From Saussurea involucrata (lineage: Eukaryota; Streptophyta; Magnoliopsida; Asterales; Asteraceae), in contig CM066317.1 in NCBI GenBank assembly GCA_033807775.1, forward strand, positions 13,775,370-13,839,369: a stretch of 64,000 nt of DNA, given 5' to 3'. The stretch's first letter is position 1, and the number at the start of each line of letters is the position of its first letter. Made by a program: the position numbers and the translations under genes. Below are positions 1 to 10,934 of this stretch, in pieces. The notes under the pieces were generated by a model. The model was not told the DNA's origin, searched no databases, and was given only the letters and a program-made list of their open reading frames with translations.

Positions 1-3000
1 CTAACCCTAGATTCAGATTACACCGCCTCTCCGGTCTACGCTGCAACTTCCGAAGGCGTTGAGGTAATTGGCTAATTATACGATTTGGTCAATAGTGTAT
101 TTGATGTGCTTGTTAGTTTATAGATTTATTTGGACGCTATAACGTTACTTGATTGTATTTTTGACATCGATAACTAATTTCGGCGTCAGTTGGTGTGAAT
201 TATGTAATATGTTGGGCGAAATCTGATGAGTTATGCCAGTTTGTTTTGACAAATAACACGCATAAAAGAATGTTGTGTTTGGGATTGCTTATTTAAAGTT
301 CTTATTAGCTTATTATCGTTAATAAGCAGTTTTTAGTGTGTGGATAGTTAAAAAAGAAAACTGCTTATAGCGGTTTGGCACCGGTGATAAAGAGTGTTTG
401 ATTTTATCAACTTTTTTGGTTATTTTAACTATAAGCAATCCCAAACACTCTCTAAATAGCAACTTATTAGCTTATTACGTTTTGGTGCCACCATAAGCTA
501 ATCCAAACACTTTTTATAAAACTCCGGTTTGACACCACATAACTTAATAAGCACTTTTACTGTTTACATAAAAGCATAAGTTATTTTAAATAAGCAATCC
601 CAACACCCCCTTGGTGTTAATTTTTGCTCCAAATCCACCACAATTTCAATCAACAAAGCAATATGGTTGACCTCAAAGCTCGAATTCGTGACTACTTTAA
701 TTCAATCGTTTTGTCAGTTTTCGTCTTAATCCAGAAACTAAGAAGTAAGATGGCATGATCGCTTCTGTTTGTGGTCAATCTGTAGATAAACGCACTATTT
801 CGATTTTATTAGATTTTAAAGATTTTGAGGTAAATGTGATGAAAACCGAGTCCTCTACACGGTAATGGAGCATTCTGGAATCGGGGGAAGAGCTCGGAGA
901 GCCTGCTGCTGATAGAATGCTTGTTGTGAAGCTAGAAAAGAGTAGAACTAGAAGAAGCTCGCCATTAAATTCGTAATAAAATCCAGGGATTTTTTAGATT
1001 TGAACAGCAATAACCGTGAATAGGTTGGATTTTTCTTTCTTATTTTAGTTATGGAGTGAGTAATTTGTATATATCTTAGTAGTTTGAACTTGGTATGATT
1101 AGAATTGTAAAGAGTTAGGGGGTGTTTACCACTGGGTAAGCGCTTAATGGTAATAGTAATCACTCTCACTTACTTTCCTGGTAAGATTCTTGGCCATCAA
1201 ATGGCATAGTAGGCAATAATCTTACTCGGTAAGAACTTCCCGGATAAGAGTTACCACCCTCACTTACCGGGTAAGAAGTCTTTAGGATGTAATCAATGAA
1301 AATTGGAGAGAAAGAAAGATTCACAATGGATCACCAGTCTCCAAAACATGTTTAATACAGTTTTAACACTTATGTTTTGAGTTTTCAAACCATAATATAA
1401 AATATCTGCTTAAGAACCTTTAGAGTTTAGGGTATTTATTTTTAAAAGGACAAATTGCCTGAAAAAGCAACTTACTTTGTCCGATTCTTACTTTGTGTAA
1501 CATGCTCAAAATTTTCATTTTGGTACCTCAGATGTGAGTATGTGACATCCCAAAACATTTAGGTACCTTGTTTCATATCAGAATGTATGAAAATGCAATG
1601 TACATTGGTCTAATTCCTATTTTGTGTAAAGTAGTTGGTCTAAATGTTTTGAGATAGTCTGAGGTAACAAAATAAGAACGTTGCATTTTCATGCAATATG
1701 CTGTTTTAGAATATAAATTACTCCCTCCGTCCCAAATTGAGTGTCCACATTTCTATTTTAGTTTGTCCCAAAATAAGTGTCCACCTCCAAAAGTAAATTT
1801 TCACTTTCCCATTCTACCCTTAGTCCCTTAATTATGAGATGTAGAAAGATTCTCACTCTATTATCAAGGGTAAAAGTGTAATTTAGTTACTTAAAAAAGT
1901 GTTTTACACATTTCTAAAATTGTGTGTCATTTTCATTGTGGACACTTATTTTGGGACGGAGGGAGTAGTAAGCAGTGAATAAGACAGAGCCAGATTTCAT
2001 TCTTTCATGATTATTTACTGGACCTAATATGTTACCCTTTATGTTTATTTCTTGCAACTGTATATATGCTAGATTACTTATGGGTCGGTACTCAAGCTGA
2101 TGCATGAAAAGACAAGATTCCGATTGCACTCGCACGATGTACCTTACGGATCAGGCAGTGGGCAGCAATCTGTTACCGGTTTTCCTAATGTAGATGTTGC
2201 CAATAGCTACTGGGTATGTTCATGGTGTTTATATATAATTAAGTTTGACAACTTATTTATGAATTGTGATGTGGTGTTCCTGATTTTTGCTTAAAATTTG
2301 AACTCTTATAAACCAGATTGTGAGGCCTATGCCGGAGACATCAGCAAAACAGGGAGACGGTATAAAAAGTGGAACCATTATTCGTTTGCAACATATGAAA
2401 ACCAGGAGATGGCTCCATAGCCATTTGCATGCTTCGCCTATATCAGGCAATCTAGAGGTTTGTCAATTGGCCTTTAGCTACTACTTTTTCTTTATATAAT
2501 GTTTATTAAAGCAAGTCGGCAAATACTCACGCACACTCGCAACCTTTGGTGAGGTTTTGAACTCTTGACGTCCTAGGAGACTGGGCTCTACCTGGTGTTG
2601 GGCCAATGGCCCTTTTGACGCTTTTGCTAGATCTGTTTTTAAAACTATATAGTATTTATATACCACAAATACTCAAGCATAGAGATGGCCAAATGGGCCC
2701 GGCCGGTTATGGCCCGACGGTCCATAACCGGTTACGGTTTTCATACAAAAACAAGGCCCGGCCCGGGACCGGCCCGATTTTTTATTTAAAATTTATTTTT
2801 AAATGTATTTTTAAGTATATTTTAAATAAAAACATATTTGTTAGTGTATTTGATTGACCCAATTATAATAAAACGTATTTTTTTAATGTATTTGATTGAC
2901 CCAATTATAATAAAAATGTATTTGTTAGTGTTTTGACCGACCAATTTCGTCAAAAAATATTTTTTATAAGTTCAAAATCGATTTTAAAGAAAATAATTTT

Positions 3001-4933
3001 TTTAAGTGGGCCCGGTTTGGGCCCTGCTTGGGACTGGGAAAGGGACCGGTTCTCGTAACTGCACCTTATAAAGCTTAACCGGGTCTTCATATTTGGGTCG
3101 GGACCGGTTACGAGATTACTATTTGGGTCCGGCCGGGACCAATTTTTGGCCGTATCTACTCAAGCACCCTCCTCACCTTTTTTGAACCCTAGGCCTCTTG
3201 GTAGGTTGGGCTCTTGGTGTTCACGAAAACAAATGCCCTACTTTTTGGGATAGACTTTGATCCTACTTTCGAATGACAATGGTTGTGTTTGGTTTGGTTT
3301 AAAGTCATTATCGAAAATTACCTCCTACTTACATTACATAACATAACAAGTGTAGATGTTTATGATCGGTTCAAAATGTAAGCGGGTTTTTTTTGGTGTA
3401 GGTGAGTTGCTTTGGAGAAGATGGTAATTCGGATACCGGAGATTATTGGAGGTTAGAGATACTATGATCATTTTTTAATTTAATTTAATTTTATGAACAA
3501 ATCATTTACTAATCATACTGAGATTGTTGGTTCATTAGACTTGAAATTGAGGGAAGCGGAAAAACTTGGAGACAAGATCAGAGAATAAGGCTTCGCCATG
3601 TTGACACAAGCGGATATCTGCACAGCCACGATAAGAAATACAGCCGCATTGCTGGTGGTCAGCAAGAGGTCAGAGCTATATTGCTATATTACTTGTCGTA
3701 ACTTCCACCAACAGTCACTAAAGCATTCATTGGGATGTGTCTGATTCAAAACTCCCGAAGTTTATGACTGTTTTATTGACCGGTCTTCGCATTGTTTTAT
3801 GGATAATTTGATCAATATTCATGTCTCACATAGTCACATCATGTCTAGGATTATATCTATTTGTGTGACATTTCTACTTTACACTAGTACTCCCTCCATC
3901 TGAAAATAAAATGTCCATGATGAGAAGAGCATGTTGTGTTAGAAATGTGTAGTTGGTACACTTAAAAATATACTAAATGACAAGTTTACCCTTAATAACA
4001 GATGGAGTGGCAAATTTCTCCATCCCATAATTAAGGGTAGGATTAGATAGTAGATACTTTGTTTTGGGACAAACTAAAGTAGAAATTTTGAACCACAAGG
4101 CTTGTGGCGTATTGGTTAAGGCTTGTGAGGGATGTGGCTAGTAACCCATCTACCCCAAGTTCGAATCCAGGCGCTTCCAACTTGTGGCCACTGGGGATAA
4201 ACTCAGGGTTGCACGCTTTAGCAGCTGGGGCAATTGCCTCACCTTGCCGGGATTAGTCGGGGCAATGTCCTCGGATACCCTTCCAAAAAAAAGTAGAAAT
4301 TTTGACACTTGTTTTTAGCTTTTATTATTGTATCAGTAGTTGTCGGTATTGCGCCCATAATGAGAAGAGCATGTTGTTTCAGAAATGTGTAATTGTTACA
4401 CTTTAAAATATACTAAATGACAATTTTACCCTTAATAATAGAGGGAGTGGTGAATTTCTCCATCCCATGATTACAGGTAGAATTGGATAGTAGATGACAA
4501 TTTTACCCTTTTAGTTTGGGACAAACTAAATATAGAAATTTGGACACTTATTCTTGTATCAGTAGTTGTCTCGATATTGCGCTTTTAGCTTCTTTTTTCT
4601 TGTTTGGTTGTTTGCTTGTTTTAACCTATCTTCTTCACATTCCGTTATGTTTTTACTCGTTGTTTGATTGTACACGCTCTCAGTTGTAGCTTGCTCTGAT
4701 TCTTTCAATTTTTACTTTTACTTGTCGAGGGTCTTTACAGAAACAATCTCTCTTACCTCTTTGGTGTAGAAAAACGATGCCTACGTACTACCCCCAAACC
4801 CTATCTCGTTGTGAAATTCACCGAGTTTTGTTTGGTTTTTCACTTGCAGGTTTGTGGCATGAGGGAGAAACGTGCGGACAACGTTTGGTTGGCAGTGGAG
4901 GGCGTCTTTCTACCAGTCTCCGAAAGCAAATGA
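1..4933 (+). CDS. SDF2: SDF2-like MIR-domain ER protein (5' partial, 6 visible exons)
   Basis: Stromal cell-derived factor 2-type protein, a small ER-lumen protein built of MIR repeats that works in ER protein quality control with ERdj/BiP partners in plants (known of the family). Visible coding exons are 1-63, 2073-2213, 2317-2457, 3402-3451, 3539-3668 and 4850-4933, all with GT/AG borders and an open frame ending at TGA 4931-4933. The exons join into about 202 residues: residues before EGVE at 61-63 are the end of the signal-peptide region, then three MIR motifs follow, including MHEKTRFRLHSHDVPYGSGS, the LQHMKTRRWLHSHLHASPIS segment and LRHVDTSGYLHSHDKKY. The last exon is VCGMREKRADNVWLAVEG and ends SESK. 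The family is about 220 aa, so only the start codon and most of the signal peptide lie upstream of the window. The introns carry several transposons. Confidence 0.95.
272..611. mobile_element. MITE-like inverted-repeat element in SDF2 intron 1
   Basis: The left end (TGTTTGGGATTGCTTATTT, from about 275) reappears as its complement at the right end (AAATAAGCAATCCCAACACC, about 589-608). A second inner copy of the right-end motif lies at 433-452, so the element may contain an internal duplication. It is noncoding, about 340 bp, and no clear target duplication was found. The superfamily is uncertain. Confidence 0.6.
1118..1278. mobile_element. Harbinger-type MITE with GGGTAAG subterminal repeats
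   Basis: It starts GGGGGTGTTTACCACTGGGTAAGC directly after TTA (1115-1117), the 3-bp target preferred by PIF/Harbinger elements. The body repeats GGTAAG and CTTACC motifs (for example near 1208-1230 and 1250-1270). The right end is not clear, so the copy may be truncated. The repeat resembles the subterminal repeat of the transposase-bearing element at 16929. Confidence 0.55.
1721..1965. mobile_element. Stowaway (Tc1/mariner-type) MITE
   Basis: Terminal inverted repeats CTCCCTCCGTCCC and GGGACGGAGGGAG are flanked by TA on both sides (1719-1720 and 1966-1967). The subterminal sequence CCCAAAATAAGTGTCCAC and its complement extend the inverted repeat. It is 245 bp, noncoding, and lies in SDF2 intron 1. 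These are the standard marks of plant Stowaway elements. Confidence 0.9.
2505..2615 (-). repeat. tRNA-derived SINE, family A, copy 1
   Basis: Read on the minus strand it has a B-box-like AGTTCAAAACCTCACC followed by a GTGTGCGTGAGTATTTGCCG tail. The same order is seen in copies near 46914-47043 and 50437-50548. It lies in SDF2 intron 3. Borders are approximate and no target duplication was found. Confidence 0.6.
2650..3238 (-). repeat. tRNA-derived SINE, family A, copy 2, split by a hAT insertion
   Basis: The minus strand reads a gene-like head around 3238-3185 with GGGTTCAAAAAAGGTGAGGA at the B-box position, then the family-A tail. The tail is cut by the hAT element at 2680-3158 and resumes at 2679-2650 (AGTATTTGTGG). 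Rejoining the two sides at the 8-bp duplication restores a family-A-like order. Confidence 0.55.
2680..3158. mobile_element. Non-autonomous hAT element in SDF2 intron 3
   Basis: It begins TAGAGATGGCCAAATGGGCC and ends GGCCGTATCTA, a hAT-style imperfect inverted repeat, flanked by a perfect 8-bp duplication CTCAAGCA (2672-2679 and 3159-3166). GC-rich subterminal blocks of GGCCCGG/CCGGGCC surround an AT-rich centre. There is no coding capacity, so it would depend on a transposase encoded elsewhere. Confidence 0.85.
3894..4600. mobile_element. Tandemly duplicated Stowaway-derived repeat
   Basis: A Stowaway-like left end (CTCCCTCCATCTG at 3892) is followed by a body that occurs twice. The segment starting ATGAGAAGAGCATGTTGT occurs at about 3918 and again at about 4360, and both copies continue through the TTTACCCTTAATAA motif to GTATCAGTAGTTGTC. 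The first copy is interrupted by the SINE at 4092-4290. No closing right TIR was found. Confidence 0.6.
4092..4290 (+). repeat. tRNA-derived SINE with 15-bp target duplication
   Basis: It has an A-box-like TGGCGTATTGGTTAAGG and a B-box AAGTTCGAATCCAGG about 40 nt further on, then a tRNA-unrelated body and a short A-rich end (4285-4292). The flanks are a near-identical direct repeat AAGTAGAAATTTTGA at 4077-4091 and 4291-4305. This proves insertion into an existing Stowaway-like sequence within SDF2 intron 5. Confidence 0.85.
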
Positions 4934-5344
4934 ATGGATCGTGATATAATGTTGGTCATAGTTTTTTTAGATACTTGCATTTATTTTGCGTCGATATCAT
5001 CGACAAATGTGAAGCTTATTTGTAGGTTTCATAATTGAACCAAATCACTTGAAGCAAGTCATATTAGGACATATACATATAGGAAGTGTACCAACTTTTG
5101 GGGCCTTAGTTATCTATTGTTGGACTCTACGACACGTTTACTCTTTGCTCGTTTTATTTCGAGTGCATTTGATGTCCTAATTTTTGTCTGTTTGTACGTT
5201 TTTTTTACAAACTATAACTCTAGGAACGGTCTTGGAAATTAGTTCAACTAGTGGCAAATAGATGCCGGGTCCTGAAGCTATTCTCCATATGTCACTCGTC
5301 AGGACGAGTTTCCACAGGCCCTGAGGATTTTTTCGATTGCTATC

Positions 5345-7034
5345 TGTAACATCCCACACCAAACTATCATGTCCAAAAGCTATATCTTTAAATTAAAACG
5401 CCAAAAATGGCTCAATGCAGTACATTAACAAATTACAAACTGGGTTTGCGGAAATAACCCTAACTACAGCTGAGATCGTAACTACAAGGTAAAAAGGAAG
5501 GCTCTCAAGTCCTTTTATATGCAACTTCCGTCTCACGCCTTGCCAACTCCTAAGCAAGCTTTCGACTACCTGCTTACCTGAAAGGTTTTAGTTTTGAAAA
5601 GTGAGGGTTAGACCATGAGGTCTAGTGAGTTCCCTCTAAAGCCACGCCACAATAATACAGTTTATGGAAAAACTTTCAGTAAGAAATGATTGTACCAAAA
5701 CTTGATAGGAACACATAATGATTAGCACACTATGACGAGCTAATGGTACACGCTATGGTCACATACACCGTGACAACGTAAAAAGGGGCACACATCGCCC
5801 ATATATGAAACACATTCATATATCACACCATATGGGACACACCCCCATCTCACACAAGGCCATGGCTCCTCCACACGAAAGTAGTTTAGGTCCACACGAT
5901 TAAATCACACTTTTCATTCATGAGCAAATGATAATATGAACTCTTACCATTAATTATGCATAAGGATTCATATATCAAACCATATGGGATACACCCCCAT
6001 TTCACACTAAAGCCAGAGCATGATCACACATTTAAATCACACTTTCCATGCAAGGTTAAAAGAATAGTACGAGCATTTACCAATGTAAACATGCATATAG
6101 CTCCACATTTAAAAAGGGATTAAGATCAGAATACTCACCTGTCGTCCCGCTTAATCCTCTTACTAGATTGATTCTCCCTTCAACTGCACCTATAAGGATA
6201 CACACTACCACGGTAAGTCACTTGATTGAACTACACACTCACACGGTCAACCTCTCGGACTAACAGGCTGCACTACAGTGCCATACCACAACTTTCCGGA
6301 CACTTTACCCGGACAGCCAAGACTATCCGGACAACCAGAGCTACCCGGACGATCTACCCGGACGACCAAAACTATCCGGACATTTTATCCGGATTCTCAA
6401 GGGTTTCCGGTTAAACTACCGGAAACTACTACCACAACTCTACCCGGACAACAGACTCACCCGGACACTACCTCTCTTCCGGACAGCACCAAAACGTCCG
6501 GACACTGGCCTAACCTGATGGTTTACGGACGCGACGAAAAATACAAAACGCAGAGGAATTAAACACCTCTTGACCTAATCCTCCCAACACTTCCAGGGAT
6601 TGATTATAGGTCGATAGTCTACGCATTAACCCACTCTAAGCACCCCTTACACAGATTAAATGAGGAACACAAGAAATCCACAAAACCTAAAGTTTCTTCT
6701 TAAAATCCCCAATTACATTTCCCCAAAACTAGAGGAGAGAAAGGATTTGTAGTTACTTGCAGATTCTACTGACAATTCTGAAGCTCAGCTGCCAACACTG
6801 TAATCTCCTCTCCAATTGCTACAACCTCCTTGTCTTGCACTCTCCTTTAGCCTCCCACACAAACACACACTTGACAAAAGCTAGAAATGAGCAAATTAGG
6901 GTTTCTCATTCTTTATATACCTTCTCCATAAACACCAAACTTTTAATTTCTTACACTTAGACCACACAACTTTTAAATTCGAAAATTCCTCCAAAATTTC
7001 CCAATGAATGACTAAATGAAACCCGGTTATTACA
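5345..7034. mobile_element. Solo LTR, 5-bp target duplication CTATC
   Basis: It starts TGTAACATCCCACACC and ends GGTTATTACA, so the termini are TG...CA. The flanks CTATC at 5340-5344 and 7035-7039 are identical, as expected for LTR-retrotransposon integration. It is 1690 bp and holds no gag or pol, so a solo LTR left by LTR-LTR recombination is the simplest reading. It contains two copies of a CATATGGGA-ACACCCCCAT block (about 5819-5850 and 5978-6010) and an array of CCGGAC words at 6295-6510. Short frames here are not supported as genes. Confidence 0.8.
6289..6515 (+). repeat. Imperfect CCGGAC short tandem array inside the solo LTR
   Basis: CCGGAC or CCGGAN recurs roughly every 10-25 bases (for example in ATCCGGACAACC and ACCCGGACGACC) and accounts for the Pro/Asp/Gly-rich frames over it. 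The array is too irregular for one fixed period. Confidence 0.7.
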
Positions 7035-7039
7035 CTATC

Positions 7040-7810
7040 TACAGGCCGCCGATATTAGACAGGGGCGGGCCCATAATTTTTTTCAAACGGTGGTACCATT
7101 TGACTATAAAAAATAAATATAGAGATATTTTTCAAAAAATCAATATTAGTCTGATAGTTAGTGAAATGTGAGGTCTCGTGTTCAAGTTTTGTTATTGCAA
7201 GTTTTTTTTAAACATAATAAATCTGAAATTAAAAACTAAAAGCTAGGAACATGACTCTAACAGGACGGGTCTGGAGTGGAAGAAAAACCTTGCAAACCAA
7301 CTCTACTAAGGAAAAACTTGTGTTGTTATTATAGTTTCAAAAATATATATGGTGGTACACAACAAATTGATACAATTACACTTTTCACAGACTTGTTTTT
7401 TTTTACCATTTGACAGAAGAATAATACGATGACACCACTACAACAGGTCTGCCGATGATGGCAGATGGGATTAACCCAAGTCTACGTTGCCAACTTATTT
7501 TCATAATGAATTGGACACACCACAATTCACAGGATATCCCATCTTGAGAGAAACAAGTGGGCTATTTCTTTGTAAAATTGTGCTCAATTTCATATGTGGC
7601 AATTCCGCCAAGATCTCTTCGTTAGTTGGGGGAAGAATCCGTCCGAATCGGATTTTTTGAGGAGTTTGATGTAAGGAATAGAGCAGTTGTTTTTATGGCT
7701 TGTAGAAAGTGTGAAAGGAAGTTTTTCAAAATATGATTTGAAAAATAACTTGCGACCAAACACGACAAAACAAAGAAGACTGAGTTGTACTGGTATTAGG
7801 GATTAGAATG
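7040..7810. other. Noncoding intergenic segment
   Basis: No gene is seen. The part at 7140-7215 has a weak tRNA-like pair of boxes (GATAGTTAGTG, then TGTTCAAGTTTTG) followed by a T-run and may be an old SINE. The rest is AT-rich and unremarkable. Confidence 0.4.
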
Positions 7811-7821
7811 ACAAACCTTAG

Positions 7822-8270
7822 TAGTGTTTGGTTCACGGAATGAATTGATAAGATTCCATCAGATTACACGGTTGAGGGATTTGATCAAACCTTAGCATAT
7901 GTGAAGGATTTGAATTTCATTTCATGGCAAATGTACATAATTTATAATTTCATTTTAAACAGACAAAAATAACATTTGCATCCAATTTAACCACCCTCAT
8001 CCCACCCCTGCCAACACCCTCCTGCCGCCACTCCCACCCAGCCGTGCCCCTGAACCCTTACCCCCCCCCCCAACATGCCCCTGCCTTCCCCACCCCTGCT
8101 CAACCTCTCTCCAAACAAAAATGAAGATTCTAATTATTTTTAAATATTCCATTCCAATTCCATCCAACCAAACGCAACCAAATTGTCACCCTCCATTCCA
8201 ATTCCCTCAAAGTCAAATTCCTTTGATGGTTTCTACTTCCACCAATTTCTATTCTGTAAACCAAATGCCT
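7822..8270. mobile_element. TIR element (GTGTTTGGTT...AAACCAAATGCC)
   Basis: The left part (TAGTGTTTGGTTCACGGAATG) is mirrored at the right by CATTCTGTAAACCAAATGCC on the opposite strand. The centre holds a C-rich stretch (about 7990-8100). The ends and lack of coding sequence fit a MITE of the PIF/Harbinger or hAT type. Borders are approximate and no target duplication was established. Confidence 0.5.
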
Positions 8271-8621
8271 TCTTTGATGGTGGTATTATGATCTACCACA
8301 GAATTAAAACCATTTTAAGCAGGTAATACATCAAGCCTACATAAAACTAATATGTAATGCAAAATATATTAATATGCAACCAAATGTCTTTTAATTCAAG
8401 CTAGTATAATAAAACAGAACAGCAAGACATGTCAAAATTTTAGCTTGAATCATAATAAACCAAGCATCTCACACATAAAACAAAATCAAAAACCAAAAGA
8501 TTTCATAATTAAAATCTAATGAGTTTTTACTGAAACAAACTTACAAAGATCCATGGTTCCAAAATTCAAAATTGATCAAACAACAAGAAGAGTAAGTATT
8601 GGGATCAATATCTCCATATAT

Positions 8622-10934
8622 TTAGTGAGATTTCACATACTCCTGAACAATGTGAAGCCCTTCAGATTCCTCTCCATAATCCTGCAAGTTATAAAAAAAT
8701 AAAAAGTTTAAATAAAGAGAAATGATACATACACAAATCAATTTCGATGTTTTCGACTCAAAACTTGTACCTTGACAACAAGGCACGAGCAACCCACGAC
8801 CTTCCTTGCCTTGCCTTCCGAGTCAATCTTGCATAACTGTAACGAAACAATTTAATTTAAAAACCAGGGATGCTCAAAAACCGACCGACCAACCAGGCTA
8901 ACCCAACCCGTAAAAACCAAAAAGAAGAAAAAAACTCAAATCGAGGTAACCCGAGACATAGTTGATACAAAATTAGGCCAAACCTCATCTTTTGGGTTGG
9001 AATTGGATTAGGGTACTTTGAACCCAACCCAACCCGATTTAACTTGATGTCTACGTATTTTATTAATATATCATATAGGTACATTAGACGTTAGACCAAC
9101 ACGTAATTAGCTATAGTAAATTATATTACAATTTCAACCGTTATTTTATTTTCTTATTTGCATTAGCTTTTAACTTTGTTTTAGTTCCTTAGCCTTTTTT
9201 GTATTTTCTCATTTTAATTTTACTTCGTTTAAACACAAACACTTAGCTAGATTGTAAATTGATGTACCAAAGTTTCAACCTGAAAAACACGACCAACCCA
9301 ATGCAACTGGCACAGTTTGGGTTGGGTTAAGATTTTCCAAGTTGCAGAGATTGGATTGGGTTGTTCAAATGCCTTCAACACGACCAACGCAACCCATGTG
9401 CACCCTAATATTTACAATTATACATGTTCCAAAGGGGGTAAAGACGTGGGATGAGGAGTTGAGGATGAACAAGACAACCTTAAGACATTTATCAGGACAT
9501 GAGAGGCATGAAAATCTACAAGAACATGACCTCCGATAGAAGTTCTTAGGGTGTTGTTCGGTATGCGAAAACAGGGCAGAACAAAAATTTGTTGTCTTAT
9601 GTTTTGCACAACATTAGATTGGGACAAAACAAGACCAGCGGATGAAAATGCATTTTTTGTCCCACCAAAATAGGTGGAAGAAAAACCAGAAAGATGGACA
9701 AGCTTGGTAAATTACTAAACTACCCATGTCAAATTAAAACCCTAAAAAGCCTAAAACCTTCCACAGTGCTTTCACCTGCCTAAATTACTTTTTGGTTCAC
9801 ATGGTTTGGTTTAATAAAAAGTCAACCCACGTAAATTATAATGATAATGATTCTTAAGAAATTTTCGAAAAATATGGAGTGTGAAGAGACTTACACCAGC
9901 CCACTCGCCAAGGGTCTTTGCACTGGGAACAGTTACCAAGCTCACATTATGGTCAGCACATAGTGCTTTGACCAGCTTCTGATAGTCTGGCTGGTTACAA
10001 TCCTCAGCCAACACACAAAGTTGAGCGGCATGCTTCTCAATCACCTTTGCAGCCTCGTGAAGTCCACGCACAAGACCACCATGAGCCAGTGATTTTCTCA
10101 GCACAAGTTGCAGAGCGGTCATGATGTCCATGGGCTCACCAAGAGCAGGTGCAGGGGCAGGAGCAGGGGCGGGTGCCTCGACGGGAACAACAGCTTCTTC
10201 ACTGTAAAAGCAAAAAATTGATGAGAACATAAAAAAGCTAAAAGTTTTCAGGTGTTAATGTTAAGACAAAAGGGGAATATATGTGGGATGTTGAAAAAGT
10301 GCACCAGATGCCAAGTGAGGCTCAAAGTAACAGATTTGTTTGCATGCCTACTACTAATTTACAAACAACTGATTAAGTCCTGGTTTAGTTGGTTCAATGA
10401 GATAAAGTCTGTTTGATATTAAATGAATTAATAGAACCATGAACGATTAAATGACTTGTTTGACACATTGGCAAGTCTTCCTCATATAAATCTTAATGAC
10501 ATATTGTCAGAGTCTTTGAGATCCAAAACCATTTAAACTTGTTCAAACAATCAAACCCAAGCAAACAACAGTTACATGTTTTAAAGACAATAAAACTCTA
10601 AAATATGAAGAAGAAAAAAAATAATTCAACAAGAAAATAGGTTAATCTCGTATTACCATTTTTCGCTAAAAACCCAATGGTGTAGCTATAAACGATGATA
10701 GTAATTTATTTTTGTGGAGTTTGGAAACAACTTGCAATGAAAAATCAAAAGCACATCCTTGGAATCCAAAAAGGTGTTGACTGGATGATAAGATGCAGTG
10801 AATGTATTTAATGGACATCACAAGTACTATAAAACCCAAATCAGAAATAGCCACATTAAATAATATAGTAACCTTTTCACTCAAAGACATGTATCATATT
10901 GCATATAAAAAGACATCATTACATACCCTGCCAT
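8622..10934 (-). CDS. RPS12: 40S ribosomal protein eS12 (S12), 4 coding exons
   Basis: Cytosolic small-subunit ribosomal protein eS12. Minus-strand exons in order are 10927-10934 (ATG GCA GG), 9895-10201, 8771-8836 and 8622-8681 (stop TAA at 8622-8624). All junctions are GT/AG and phases agree, giving 146 aa. The N-terminus is a low-complexity Ala-Pro run (MAGEEAVVPVEAPAPAP), then a conserved L7Ae-like fold with AQLCVLAEDCNQPDYQKLVK, LVTVPSAKTLGEWAG, LCKIDSEGKARKVVGCSCLV and the C-terminus GLHIVQEYVKSH. Length and motifs match plant eS12 from end to end. The start is fixed by a tiny 8-nt coding exon preceded by a 3' splice site (TTTTGGACAG, about 10964). A further 5'UTR exon lies near 11930-11990. 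The third coding intron (8837-9894) carries two transposon-derived segments. Confidence 0.96.
8868..9408. mobile_element. hAT-like element in an RPS12 intron
   Basis: Starts near GGGATGCTCAAAAACCGACC and ends with CAACCCATGTGCACCCTAA. The subterminal zones are rich in AACCCAACCC (left) and TTGGGTTGGGTT (right), giving an inverted-repeat layout typical of short plant hAT elements. The duplication is not clear, so the borders are approximate. Confidence 0.5.
9549..9784 (-). mobile_element. TIR element, family C copy 1 (shared with 40698-40926)
   Basis: Read in reverse complement this matches the element at 40698-40926 over most of its length, including ATTTGACATGGGTAGTTTAG, TAATTTACCAA and TTTTGGTGGGACAA. 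The left end follows TTA (9546-9548). The other end appears to lack the final ~20 bases seen in the second copy. Confidence 0.65.

Noticed and set aside
948..1169. Open frame of 73 codons on the minus strand
   Set aside because: It runs across SDF2 intron sequence and a MITE end; no domain, no splice logic, and AT-rich composition make it a chance frame.
4092..4290. Functional tRNA gene
   Set aside because: A and B boxes are present, but no cloverleaf acceptor stem closes, the body is too long and target duplications flank it, so it is a SINE.
6226..6562. Pro/Asp-rich frames over the solo LTR
   Set aside because: They only translate the CCGGAC DNA array; overlapping frames are equally open and there is no start context or relative.
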